The notes under the pieces: model-generated
Told to the model about the DNA's origin: nothing
The model's database searches: none
What the model saw: the letters and a program-made list of their open reading frames with translations, nothing else
Source of the DNA: Halieaceae bacterium
GTDB lineage: Bacteria; Pseudomonadota; Gammaproteobacteria; Pseudomonadales; Halieaceae
Reading direction: 5' to 3'
Length of the DNA: 26,001 bases
Assembly (NCBI GenBank): GCA_902518075.1
Contig: CABYEX010000019.1
Coordinates: 1-26,001, forward strand
Program-made: the position numbers and the translations under genes
Shown: one piece after another, positions 1 to 8,533 of the stretch
How the letters are laid out: the number at the start of each line of letters is the position of its first letter
Numbering within the stretch: the stretch's first letter is position 1

Positions 1-1203
1 GCATTACCTATCGACCCAAAGTTTCCATATTTACAACCCAACAGCCTTGAAGAAATTCGCGCTGAGCGTCCAGAGGGACCGCGGCAACTGGGCTCACTGG
101 ATGACAACGAACTGCTAGATAAGCTGCATGGCGCCTGGACCGGCCGCGCTGCGGGATGCGCACTTGGAAAGCCTGTGGAGGCGATGGGCATTCGTGGTCA
201 GGCGGGCAAGTCAGGGCGCGAGGCGATTCGCGACTATCTGAAGAATCGTGATGATTGGCCGCTTGACGACTATTTCAGCGGTGCTTACGCCGGCGATGAC
301 TACACTTTGTATTGTCCACAATCGCAACGGGAAAACATTGCTTTCATGGAGGCCGACGACGATATCCATTACACCCTCATTGGTTTGAGTGTGCTTGAAA
401 CCTATGGGCCAGATTTCGTCTGGCGCGATGTTGCGAGAACGTGGAATTTTAGTATTCCTTATAACTATATTTGTACGGCGGAAACACAAGCCATCCTGAA
501 TTACAACAATGCGGTGCCGAGGAGGGCGCCTTCGGATTGGGTTACGCCTGAGTACACAAGCATGCACCGCAACCCCTATCGTGAATGGATCGGGGCTCAG
601 ATTCGAGCAGATGCCTGGGGTTATGTTTGTGCCGGTAATCCAGAGCTCGCCGCAGAGTTTGCTTATCGCGATTCTTGTTGGACTCACCGGGCGAACGGTA
701 TATATGGCGAGATGATGTTCGCCGCGATCATTGCCGCAGCCTTTATTGTTAATAGTCCGGTCGAGCTTGTGCAAATTGGACTGTCGGAGATTCCTAAACA
801 CTGCAAACTCGCAGAGGCTTGCCGAGCGGCATTAGTAAAAATGCCGCAGTGCGAGAATTTTGAGGTCTACATGGATTGGGTGCAGGAGCATTACGGCGAC
901 CTACACGGAGTGCATACTGTAAACAACGCTCTAGTCGTGATCGGTTCTTTGATTTTTGGAGAGACTGATTTTCATCAATCTATTTGCCGTGCTGTCGAAG
1001 GCGGATGGGATACCGATTGTAATGGCGCGACCTCAGGTTCGATCGTAGGTGCAGCTGCAGGTACTTCCGGCATTCGGTCCAAGCTTGTTGCGCCGCTCAA
1101 CGATGTGATTAAGCCGATGGTGGTAGGTTTTCAGGAAATCACGATGACAGAGTTGGCCGAAAGGACACTCAAGGTTCACCACAAAGTTTGCGGGAATAAC
1201 TAA
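1..1203 (+). CDS. ADP-ribosylglycohydrolase family protein (5' end cut by window)
   Basis: The frame is open from base 1 with no stop before 1201-1203, so the gene begins left of the window; 400 residues are visible. An internal ATG at 175 is not the start, because it would cut away the conserved block encoded at 124-180 (…GRAAGCALGKPVE). The family signature is clear. A DDD acidic cluster (bases 355-363) is followed by Tyr-Thr, and a C-terminal GGWDTDCNGAT block (from base 1000) supplies the second pair of metal Asp residues. These clusters bind the two Mg ions used to hydrolyse ADP-ribosyl or related N-/O-glycosidic bonds. The GCxLGKPxE form, rather than GDALG, is the variant often found in sugar-catabolism loci, so the substrate may be a glycoside and not ADP-ribosyl-protein (family knowledge). 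There is no membrane segment in the visible part. Its stop overlaps the stop of the convergent aldehyde dehydrogenase. Family assignment is firm; substrate is unknown. Confidence 0.9.
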   Translation, partial: ALPIDPKFPYLQPNSLEEIRAERPEGPRQLGSLDDNELLDKLHGAWTGRAAGCALGKPVEAMGIRGQAGKSGREAIRDYLKNRDDWPLDDYFSGAYAGDDYTLYCPQSQRENIAFMEADDDIHYTLIGLSVLETYGPDFVWRDVARTWNFSIPYNYICTAETQAILNYNNAVPRRAPSDWVTPEYTSMHRNPYREWIGAQIRADAWGYVCAGNPELAAEFAYRDSCWTHRANGIYGEMMFAAIIAAAFIVNSPVELVQIGLSEIPKHCKLAEACRAALVKMPQCENFEVYMDWVQEHYGDLHGVHTVNNALVVIGSLIFGETDFHQSICRAVEGGWDTDCNGATSGSIVGAAAGTSGIRSKLVAPLNDVIKPMVVGFQEITMTELAERTLKVHHKVCGNN

Positions 1204-2639
1204 GCTTGGGTGTAGGCCGTTCTGACGGTTGTATAGAACTCTTTTGCGTAGCTACCTTGCTCACGTGCACCATAGCTGGAGCTCTTGGTGCCGCCGAACG
1301 CGACGTGATAATCGACGCCTGCTGTTGGCGCATTGACCATCGCGACTCCAGCTTGAATGTTGCGTTTAAAGTGACTCGCATGCTTGAGTGATGTCGTAAT
1401 GATGCCTGAGGATAGTCCCAAATCGGTATCGTTAGCGATCGCAAGCGCTTCATCGTAATCCTTTGCCGGAATAACGCTCGCAATAGGACCAAAAATTTCC
1501 TCTCGATTAATTCGCATGTTGGGGCTGGTGTCGATAAACAGCGCTGGGCTCATGTAAAACCCAGGAGTATCTCGTGACAGGCGTTCACCGCCATGCACGA
1601 GCGTTGCTCCCTCCTCCACACCGATCTGGATGTAGTCGAGATTTTTTTGGAGTTGACGCTCGTCCACTACCGGTCCGATATCTGTGCCAGCCTTCAGCGC
1701 ATTATCAACAACTAGAGTGGACAGTCTCTCCCGCATCGAGGATACGAACTTGTCGTAGATGCCTTCAGTGACAATAAGCCTGCTGGATGCGGTGCAGCGC
1801 TGCCCGGTTGAAAAGTATGCGCCATTGATAGCGCAGTCGACGGCAGTGGGAAGATCCGCGTCATCCAACACGATTAATGGGTTCTTTCCGCCCATCTCTA
1901 ACTGGACCTTGGCCATACGAGTGACCGCTCCTAGCGCCACGCTCTGGCCCGTTCTGACCGAGCCAGTGAAACTTATCCCGTTTACTTTTTGGTGATTAAC
2001 AATGGTCGTACCCACTTCGGAGCCACTACCCATTACTAAGTTGAATACCCCGTCTGGTATTCCTGCGTTGACGATTATTTCTGACATTGCATGCGCGGTT
2101 GCTGGAACCAGTTCCGCTGGCTTGAAAACGACTGCGTTGCCGTAGGCTAGTGCAGGCGCAACCTTCCATGCGGGAATCGCGATTGGAAAATTCCAAGGGA
2201 GGATCAACCCGACCACACCTAGTGGTGCGCGGGTGATGGTGACGTCGAGACCGGGGCGTACTGAGTCAAAAATTTCTCCATTGAGCCGCAGCGTTTCGGC
2301 ACCGAAGAATTTGAAAATCTGGGCAGCACGCACTGTTTCTCCAATTCCCTCGAGCAACGTCTTGCCTTCCTCTCGAGCAACTAACTCGCCAAGCTCTTCC
2401 TTTCGCGCTATCAGCTCGTTGCCAATCGCATCGAGGGCATCGCTCCGTTTCTGGATAGAGGATTGCCCCCAAGCAGGTGCCGCGGCGCTGGCGGCCTCGA
2501 TTGCTCGCTCGGTTTGTACTGCGTCCGCCCACGCATAGGTGCCGACCACGTCTGTGGTGTCGGACGGGTTGATATTGTTTTCGCCGCTAACGCCTTCTAC
2601 CCATTCACCAGCGATATAGTTTTTCTTGAGTTCGGACAT
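1200..2639 (-). CDS. NAD(P)-dependent aldehyde dehydrogenase, YcbD/ketoglutarate-semialdehyde type
   Basis: This is a full-length 479-residue member of the aldehyde dehydrogenase superfamily and probably cytoplasmic. Visible catalytic residues are oxyanion Asn150 (PWNFP), cofactor Lys173 (FKPAE), general base Glu248 (LEMGG) and nucleophile Cys282 (TGQRCTASS). The FTGS turn lies near residue 224. The GQRCTASS context and the C-terminal REQG…AK-F-T block resemble Bacillus YcbD-like alpha-ketoglutaric semialdehyde dehydrogenases from recalled sequences; no search was run. That enzyme type makes 2-oxoglutarate at the end of oxidative sugar-acid pathways, which fits the lactonase-like and sugar-acid kinase genes nearby. 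The gene follows the CurA-like oxidoreductase by 45 bases on the same strand, with ATG at 2637-2639 and no strong Shine-Dalgarno. Its TAG overlaps the TAA of the convergent ADP-ribosylglycohydrolase. Aldehyde dehydrogenase activity is near certain; the precise substrate is a moderate guess. Confidence 0.93.
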   Translation of the reverse strand: MSELKKNYIAGEWVEGVSGENNINPSDTTDVVGTYAWADAVQTERAIEAASAAAPAWGQSSIQKRSDALDAIGNELIARKEELGELVAREEGKTLLEGIGETVRAAQIFKFFGAETLRLNGEIFDSVRPGLDVTITRAPLGVVGLILPWNFPIAIPAWKVAPALAYGNAVVFKPAELVPATAHAMSEIIVNAGIPDGVFNLVMGSGSEVGTTIVNHQKVNGISFTGSVRTGQSVALGAVTRMAKVQLEMGGKNPLIVLDDADLPTAVDCAINGAYFSTGQRCTASSRLIVTEGIYDKFVSSMRERLSTLVVDNALKAGTDIGPVVDERQLQKNLDYIQIGVEEGATLVHGGERLSRDTPGFYMSPALFIDTSPNMRINREEIFGPIASVIPAKDYDEALAIANDTDLGLSSGIITTSLKHASHFKRNIQAGVAMVNAPTAGVDYHVAFGGTKSSSYGAREQGSYAKEFYTTVRTAYTQA

Positions 2640-2684
2640 CGATAAAAGTCAATTTTCCCAAGTGAAATTTTGGTGCCAGTAAGT

Positions 2685-3683
2685 TTAATTAAGTCTGACT
2701 ACTCGCGATCCAAGGTTACCTCCGCTGAGAAGATCGACGAACGCTTGAGGCGCGGCCTCGAGCCCATACACTTCGTCAGTTAGAAACTTTAGTTCGCCAC
2801 TCTCTAACCAAGTTAACAATTGATGCCGAGCCTCGGCGTATCGCTCGGCGTAATCGAACACTAAAAAGCCATTCATATTCAGGCGCTTGTTGATTAGTAG
2901 GCCGGGGATGCCCTTTGGGCTTGGTTCGGGTTTATCCGTATCGTACTGTGATACCACACCGCAACATGCGATGCGGCCGCCTTTGTTCATTCGAAATAAG
3001 GCCGAGCCTAGGATCATGCCGCCCGTATTGTCAAAGTAAACATCGACACCATCAGGTGTTGCGTTTTTCAGCGCGTTACGAAAATCCTCGGTCTTATAAT
3101 TGACCGCAGCTTCAAAGCCCAGCTTCTCAACAAGTACCTTCGCTTTGGTATCACTGCCGCAGACGCCGACAGGCCGGGCCCCGTGTATGCTCGCTAGCTG
3201 GCCTACAAGGTGTCCCACCGATCCCGCCGCCGCAGAAACTAAGACTGTTTCGCCAGGTTTTGGGGCCGCAACCTCTAACAACCCGAAATAGGCGGTCAAG
3301 CCGCTGATGCCAAGTGCACCAAGATACCGAACCGGGTCATGGTCAGCAGGGATTACTTCTACGGCTCTGCCTTGGTGGACGGAGTACTGCTGCCAGCCAG
3401 TACTCGCCGTCACAAGACTCCCGGCGGGAAGAGTGTCGCAATTACTCTTTACGACCTCGCCGACCCCAGTCCCGTTCATAACTCGGCCAGCCTCGGGTGC
3501 ACCAGCGTAGCTAGCACTGCCTTGGAGGCCTGCCCGAGTACCTGCAGAGATTATGAGGGCGGTAGTTTTGATTAGTACCTCATCCTCACCAATAGCGGGG
3601 ACCTCGGAGTCTTCGCAACGAAAGTTCTTGGCCGTAAGTTTTCCTTGCGGCAATGAGTCGATCAGGATTTGCTTATTTTGCAT
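2685..3683 (-). CDS. NADP-dependent medium-chain oxidoreductase, CurA/YncB-like
   Basis: This is a 332-residue zinc-independent medium-chain dehydrogenase/reductase of the leukotriene B4 12-hydroxydehydrogenase / CurA branch. Members reduce alkenal or alkenone double bonds with NADPH. The nucleotide-binding turn SAAAGSVG lies at residues 150-157, followed by VGQLA. The N-terminal …LPQGKLT…F segment matches the usual start of this branch. No zinc-ligand cysteine pattern is visible. I chose the ATG at 3683 because the family begins MxNxQ, and a GGAA lies upstream; a longer start at 3698 has no ribosome-binding site. This start lies 11 bases inside the end of the small exported-protein gene upstream, implying translational coupling, and the aldehyde dehydrogenase follows 45 bases downstream. 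The likely role is carbonyl or enone reduction in the cytoplasm. The family is firm; the substrate is unknown. Confidence 0.88.
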   Translation of the reverse strand: MQNKQILIDSLPQGKLTAKNFRCEDSEVPAIGEDEVLIKTTALIISAGTRAGLQGSASYAGAPEAGRVMNGTGVGEVVKSNCDTLPAGSLVTASTGWQQYSVHQGRAVEVIPADHDPVRYLGALGISGLTAYFGLLEVAAPKPGETVLVSAAAGSVGHLVGQLASIHGARPVGVCGSDTKAKVLVEKLGFEAAVNYKTEDFRNALKNATPDGVDVYFDNTGGMILGSALFRMNKGGRIACCGVVSQYDTDKPEPSPKGIPGLLINKRLNMNGFLVFDYAERYAEARHQLLTWLESGELKFLTDEVYGLEAAPQAFVDLLSGGNLGSRVVRLN

Positions 3684-3903
3684 GCCACAGAGTTCCATTG
3701 ACTAAGGCCTGATAGGTAAAGTGCTCCAGCATCTCGCTATATGGCATATGCCCCCGACCCTTCTCATTTTTGATGCCATTTACCATGTAGACACCGATAA
3801 GATTTTCCTTAGGAGCAACGCGCACCCGCTCTTCAGCCGCAGCTGATCCTAGGAGCATACAAGAGACTAAAAAGGACACAGAGAATGCAAAGGAAAGCTT
3901 CAT
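3673..3903 (-). CDS. Small exported protein (76 aa), possibly a truncated lipocalin-like domain
   Basis: The 76-residue frame starts with a classical export signal: Lys2, a hydrophobic stretch over residues 3-20, then AAA|EE. LVSC ending at Cys15 could alternatively serve as a lipobox, making it a lipoprotein. A GAGGG ribosome-binding site lies six bases before the ATG (3910-3914), which together with the signal peptide argues that the frame is real. The mature part is only about 53 residues. Its LIGVYxVNG…GRGHMPYSE stretch vaguely recalls the opening strands of lipocalin-like domains, but I cannot confirm this. The end runs 11 bases into the oxidoreductase gene and stops in another frame. 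It may therefore be the remnant of a longer gene truncated at that junction, or a genuine short periplasmic protein. Function unknown. Confidence 0.5.
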   Translation of the reverse strand: MKLSFAFSVSFLVSCMLLGSAAAEERVRVAPKENLIGVYMVNGIKNEKGRGHMPYSEMLEHFTYQALVNGTLWHAK

Positions 3904-4020
3904 AATTTGCCCTCGGTTGAGGTGAGAATTTTTTGCAACTCTGATTATTAGTCATCATAACGTCCGGGCGATGGAAACTCCCCACAGAACCTCACAAATG
4001 CACCCATTTTCAAATGTCAG
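3904..4020. other. Short intergenic region with GCACCCATTT repeats
   Basis: This 117-base gap lies between the sulfatase fusion stop and the small exported protein start. It holds GCACCCATTT (4000-4009), and a second copy sits just inside the sulfatase end (4026-4035), 26 bases apart start to start. The first copy is part of a small inverted repeat, AAATG-CACC-CATTT. These resemble the TCCCCCATTT decamer found elsewhere. I see no intrinsic terminator and no convincing promoter boxes. Confidence 0.35.
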
Positions 4021-6540
4021 CTAGAGCACCCATTTGATTGCTACGCCGTCCACAGCGAAGGAGGGCAAGCTCTTGCCACCCAAGGGAGGCCAGAGCGGAT
4101 CGACGTTGTCGGCATTCCAGTTGTCAAAGACCTTCGTAAGTTTTTTGATTACCTCGGGGTTGCGCTTTGCTAGGTTTATACGTTCGGCGGGATCACGAGA
4201 TAGGTCGTAGAGCCAATTTTGGTTCGCCGCATGGATTAACTTCCAATCGTTTTGGCGCACGGCCCAGTTTGGCCCTTGCCGCCAAAATAGAGCGGTATGA
4301 GGTGAGGAAGTGGTCTGTCGGTTAAGGTGAGGAAGTAAATCCACACCATCAAGTGATCTGTCCGTTGGCAAACCGTGGCCAGCGGCACTTAGGAGCGTGG
4401 GGAACACATCAAGTGTGCTGACGGGTTGCCAATATTCTGTACCAGCCTCTATCTTTCCTGGCCACTTGACGATGTAAGGGACCCGCACACCGCCCTCAAA
4501 CAGGGTGTGTTTACCCAGTCTAAACGGTCCATTGTTTGTGTAATTCGCAACACCTGCACCGTTATCACTAAGCAAGATCACAATGGTATTTTCCTCGAGC
4601 TCCTCAGTTCTGAGCGCTCGAAGGATTTTCCCAACGCCATGGTCTAATGCAGAGGTCATCCCCGCATAGATTCGTCGTGCCTCGTCATTGATATGAGCTA
4701 GGGGGTCGTAGTAGTCACTCGTCACCTGCAAGGGGCCATGTATCGCTGTGAATGGGACATATAGGAAAAACGGCCCACGCTTTTTTTCTTCAATGAATTC
4801 CACGGCTTCGCGCGCGAAGGCGTCGGTCAGATAAGCGTCCTCTTTGACAAAATCTTTGTCACGCGAAACGTTGCTATCACTGTGGATCAACACTGTCGCG
4901 TTGTTACCATTTGGTTTTGCTAGCGGGTGCGTCCAGCTATAAACATCTTCGTTTGTTGGGTCGATGTAGTCCGCCCCCCAATTCAATATCCCAAAAAATC
5001 TGTCGAAGCCACGGTTAAGCGGATGATGATCACTTTTTATTCCAAGATGCCACTTCCCGACCATGCCCGTGGCATATCCAGCTTGTCCTAGCGCATCGGC
5101 GATCGTGATTTCGCCAACGGGGAGCCCAGCGTTTGCGGTTGGATCACCCTCCACGAGGAATTCATGGCCAAAACGATGCTGGTACCTTCCCGTGAGCAGA
5201 CCCGCGCGGGATGGCGAGCATACGGGGCTGGTGACATAACCCGCTGTGAAGCGGACGCCATCGTCGGCGAGCTGCGTTATGTTAGGGGTCGGCACAGTAC
5301 CGCAGCCATAAACCTCGCTATCACAGTAGCCAAGGTCGTCTGCCAAAATTAGAACAATGTTTGGTAGCGAGTGATTCTGACTTTTGCGGTTAGATAGAAA
5401 TGCATCGACGCGCTGTTTTGCATTCTCGCGAATGTTTTGCCAGAACAGGCTGAAGTCGGAGCCATGTAAATTACGTTCAAAGAGCGACCATATCCCTTGG
5501 CTCTTGATTGCCTTGTCACGATCTCCATTTACGAAGAGCCAATTGCGCTCGCCGGCACGCCCGCACTTTGCTGTCACAGACCCTGCGTATAGCTTCCCAA
5601 TCGAGGCCTCAGGCTCGGCAAACCCGGACCAATTCTCCAAGGCACCAAGGTGATCCTGCTTTTTGCTTGCTTCGCCGTCTGTCCGCCATGTTACTGGATT
5701 CACGCAAATACGCGGTCCAGGCGGGAAGCCTGAGTAGTCCTTTCCGTTCCATAGCACAGATTCCTCTTTGTCACTCCCCGCGGTCGGTGCTTTATCAGCC
5801 TCGTGCGCATCCCAGGAAATAAAGCAACCTGTATGCTCAGGTCCCGCACAGAGCTCAATATCTTGATAAGTTGTCTCCACTAGGGCTAGCGGCAAAATAG
5901 CGCCTATCGCATATGCTGCGATTAACCTGTTTATCAGGGGAGTCCCATCCACCTCTTCGTCTATGAGGCGGGCTAAATGGAATGCGCCTTGGCTATGACC
6001 TGCCAAAACAAAAGGCTCGTTCGGGTCAATGGTCTCTATAAAGTGGAGGAACGCGGAGCGGACGTCTTGGTAGCCGATTTCAAAAATCTGACTGGCGTCT
6101 TTTTGCTCGTAAGCCATCATGCTTGTTTGGCGATAGCGGGGAGCATAAACGCGGCAACAGGCATTGAATGCAGAGGCCTGTCTTGAGGTGGTGCCGAAAT
6201 CCGTCTCGTATCGGGTTTGTTCGTTATTTATCGCTTGTACCCAGTTATCGCGCCCACCGTACGTTGTTTGATGCACGAAAAAAGCTGAGGCTCGTCGGTC
6301 AGAATCTGTCGTCGGAGTTATCCCATCCGGCAGTCTCTCTGCTGGGCTGTCCACGTCTGGCCAAGCTGACCAGCTACTTCTCTGGCTGTAGTCTGGCGTT
6401 GCTGGCAGAGGTTTGGAGCCGAACTCATGGTCGGGAGTCATTATCGAGTTAAAGATGCGAGGCCCAATGAGTACTAGTAAAAAGGCAGCTGCCAGCACAG
6501 TGCCACTGGTCCACAGTAAAAATTTTAAAATTACTCTCAT
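4021..6540 (-). CDS. Membrane-anchored DUF3089 alpha/beta-hydrolase fused to a type I sulfatase
   Basis: The 839-residue two-domain protein begins with one transmembrane segment (about 4-27), placing the rest in the periplasm. Residues about 75-365 match the DUF3089 hydrolase family: FFVHxTTY, the CCRVYAPRYRQ block, then AGHSQG with candidate nucleophile Ser183. From about 390 a complete sulfatase follows: Asp401-Asp402 in ILADDLGY, the CSPSR signature with Cys441 (to become formylglycine) and Arg445, GKWHLG (Lys496, His498), His601, and Asp659-Asn660 with Lys677. Sulfatases remove sulfate esters from carbohydrates or aryl sulfates; DUF3089 substrates are unknown. I chose the ATG at 6540 because GGAA lies eight bases upstream and the membrane anchor then starts at once. 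A frame-extending ATG at 6579 has no such site and would overlap the ABC gene. It sits 16 bases after the second ABC half-transporter, so it is probably the last gene of that operon. No sulfatase-activating enzyme is in the window. Confidence 0.93.
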   Translation of the reverse strand: MRVILKFLLWTSGTVLAAAFLLVLIGPRIFNSIMTPDHEFGSKPLPATPDYSQRSSWSAWPDVDSPAERLPDGITPTTDSDRRASAFFVHQTTYGGRDNWVQAINNEQTRYETDFGTTSRQASAFNACCRVYAPRYRQTSMMAYEQKDASQIFEIGYQDVRSAFLHFIETIDPNEPFVLAGHSQGAFHLARLIDEEVDGTPLINRLIAAYAIGAILPLALVETTYQDIELCAGPEHTGCFISWDAHEADKAPTAGSDKEESVLWNGKDYSGFPPGPRICVNPVTWRTDGEASKKQDHLGALENWSGFAEPEASIGKLYAGSVTAKCGRAGERNWLFVNGDRDKAIKSQGIWSLFERNLHGSDFSLFWQNIRENAKQRVDAFLSNRKSQNHSLPNIVLILADDLGYCDSEVYGCGTVPTPNITQLADDGVRFTAGYVTSPVCSPSRAGLLTGRYQHRFGHEFLVEGDPTANAGLPVGEITIADALGQAGYATGMVGKWHLGIKSDHHPLNRGFDRFFGILNWGADYIDPTNEDVYSWTHPLAKPNGNNATVLIHSDSNVSRDKDFVKEDAYLTDAFAREAVEFIEEKKRGPFFLYVPFTAIHGPLQVTSDYYDPLAHINDEARRIYAGMTSALDHGVGKILRALRTEELEENTIVILLSDNGAGVANYTNNGPFRLGKHTLFEGGVRVPYIVKWPGKIEAGTEYWQPVSTLDVFPTLLSAAGHGLPTDRSLDGVDLLPHLNRQTTSSPHTALFWRQGPNWAVRQNDWKLIHAANQNWLYDLSRDPAERINLAKRNPEVIKKLTKVFDNWNADNVDPLWPPLGGKSLPSFAVDGVAIKWVL

Positions 6541-6556
6541 CCAAGCAGTTCCGTGG

Positions 6557-8533
6557 CTAAGTACTTTGTAGTTGGACAAAGGCTCGGTAACGGCTGTCGG
6601 GGTCAGCCATGAGTGAGTCGTGATTTCCCTCGTCTACCAGTCGGCCCTCCTCAAGAAAGATAATTCGGTCAGCGTCCCGGATCGTTGATAATCGATGAGC
6701 AATCACTATTACGAGGTGATTGTGGGTCGCATGGCGTAACCCAGCCATGAGCTGATTTTCTGTTTGCGGGTCCAGTGCGGCGGTCGGTTCGTCCAAAATA
6801 ATGATTGGTGTCTTTCGAATGAGGCCCCGAGCGATTGATAGTCTCTGCTTCTGGCCTACTGATAATGTGTCGCCGGATCGGCCAAGGTGAGTATCAATTC
6901 CGTCGGGCAGTTGCTCGATAAATTCTATTGCATTCGCTAAGTGGCACGCTTCGACTACGTCGGCTTCTGTTGCTAATGGATTTGCTAAAAGCAGGTTGTC
7001 GCGAATGCTGCCTGACATCAGCATGTGCTCCTGAAATACATAGGTCACCTGGCGGCGGAGGTCGTCTACTGAGACATTAGAGATATCCATGTCGTCGAGA
7101 CGAACTGTCCCCGCACTGGGTTGCAAGAATCCAGGTAACAAGTAGGCAAGTGTCGTTTTACCTGCACCTGTAGGGCCCACAATGGCTACTAACTCTCCGA
7201 GAGATAATTCGAGGTTAATGTCACTCAGCGCAGCTCGACCGTCTGGGTATGCAAATGAGACAGCGTCTAGCGATACACCGCGCCGAACGTCTGACAGCAG
7301 AGTAGTAGTCCTATCTGCTTCGGAGGTGTAATCGATGAAAAAGAATACGCGACGGACTGCAGCGACATTTTTTTGTAGATCGATCCAATAAGTGCCTAGC
7401 AGTCGCGCTTTCTCGCCCAGCATCCAAAACATTGCAAATAGCACTGTGTAATCGCCAGGGGTCAGTACGCCGGTGATGACGTCGTCAGTAATGAAGACGA
7501 AGGCGATGCCGAGTGAAACCGTTGCGCAGGAGTAGGCAATAATTTTGACGATTGCGGCTAACAGTTGCGTCTTTAGAAAGCGCCGATAGGATTCTTTACT
7601 ATCCGACTCGAACCTCTCCGCTTCTTTAGTGCTTCCACCCAGCGATTGGACCGCATCAACGTTTTCGATACTTTCCTCGATACTGTTTGTGGTCTTTGCG
7701 CCAGCGGCCCGACTTTCTTGATGTAGACGTCTGGCCCATCCCGACATTGGAGCGGTAATGACTATGATGAGTGGAATGATTCCAACTGCGAGCCAAACTA
7801 ATTGAGGAGCAATGGCAAAATATGCGTATTGCATCAAGTAAATTGATATAGCGGTACTCAGGATTATCGTAAGTGGGTAAATCAAGATTCGGTAACAAAT
7901 CTCGGGCAGCATCGGTGCGTCATACATCACGCGATAGACTGAGTCTCCAACCCGGTGATCATCTAACGTAGTCATTTCTAGCCGTGACAAGCGCCCCATC
8001 AGCTTTGTGCGGAGTCGATTCGCAAGCTGTTGAGAGAGGCGAATTGTGAGTAGCAATTCTGCTAAGCCCCATAATCCGTTGGTGTTGCTGCCGCCGGAAG
8101 AAAGTGCCTGCTCTGCTTGCGTCGCGGAATCGAAGCCCTGCGGCATCCCGATGTCTTGCACTTGCTCGGCGGGCGGCGCGCGCAAGCCAAACAGGATTAA
8201 GGTGATGATTAACAATGTCGTGACCGACAACATTATGCCGCCCGGGGACAGTCCCTCAGTCGCGTTTATGAGGGGCATCATGAACGGCGGAAACGGGACC
8301 GTCTCTGTGTCAAAAGGTTTCTGAAGAACGACTTGGTCGACGACTATTTTGAGTATCCAGGGAACGATTAACGGCGGAATGACAGAAACCACCGCAAAGC
8401 CTAATTTTGTAAAAAAAAGAGTGCGCACGTTTTTGAGTAAGCTCAAAGCGCGTCCGATCAATTGAAACGTTTCGGCAGCCGACAGCTTCGACTGCGTGTC
8501 AATGCGATCGTCGTATCTAAGCGCCTCACCCAT
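6557..8533 (-). CDS. ABC exporter half-transporter B (TMD-NBD)
   Basis: The 658-residue protein has an N-terminal membrane domain (hydrophobic spans near 44-68, 100-118, 214-234, 240-262, 324-350) and a C-terminal ATPase. The ATPase has Walker A GPTGAGKTT (453-461), Q-loop Gln501, signature LSVGQ (557-561), Walker B ILDEP with Glu582, and switch His613. The signature departs from LSGGQ at its third residue. Hydrophilic stretches about 70-98 and 118-154 flank the second span and are longer than usual for this fold. I chose the ATG at 8533 because AGGTG lies six bases upstream (8540-8544); a GTG at 8542 lacks a site. The start overlaps the stop of half-transporter A by eight bases. The two proteins probably form a heterodimeric exporter in the inner membrane; the cargo is unknown. 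Downstream lies the sulfatase fusion, 16 bases away. Confidence 0.93.
   Translation of the reverse strand: MGEALRYDDRIDTQSKLSAAETFQLIGRALSLLKNVRTLFFTKLGFAVVSVIPPLIVPWILKIVVDQVVLQKPFDTETVPFPPFMMPLINATEGLSPGGIMLSVTTLLIITLILFGLRAPPAEQVQDIGMPQGFDSATQAEQALSSGGSNTNGLWGLAELLLTIRLSQQLANRLRTKLMGRLSRLEMTTLDDHRVGDSVYRVMYDAPMLPEICYRILIYPLTIILSTAISIYLMQYAYFAIAPQLVWLAVGIIPLIIVITAPMSGWARRLHQESRAAGAKTTNSIEESIENVDAVQSLGGSTKEAERFESDSKESYRRFLKTQLLAAIVKIIAYSCATVSLGIAFVFITDDVITGVLTPGDYTVLFAMFWMLGEKARLLGTYWIDLQKNVAAVRRVFFFIDYTSEADRTTTLLSDVRRGVSLDAVSFAYPDGRAALSDINLELSLGELVAIVGPTGAGKTTLAYLLPGFLQPSAGTVRLDDMDISNVSVDDLRRQVTYVFQEHMLMSGSIRDNLLLANPLATEADVVEACHLANAIEFIEQLPDGIDTHLGRSGDTLSVGQKQRLSIARGLIRKTPIIILDEPTAALDPQTENQLMAGLRHATHNHLVIVIAHRLSTIRDADRIIFLEEGRLVDEGNHDSLMADPDSRYRAFVQLQST

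Noticed and set aside
211..801. 196-residue minus-strand frame
   Set aside because: It lies wholly antisense to the clear ADP-ribosylglycohydrolase, has no recognisable motif, and is best explained as a coding shadow.
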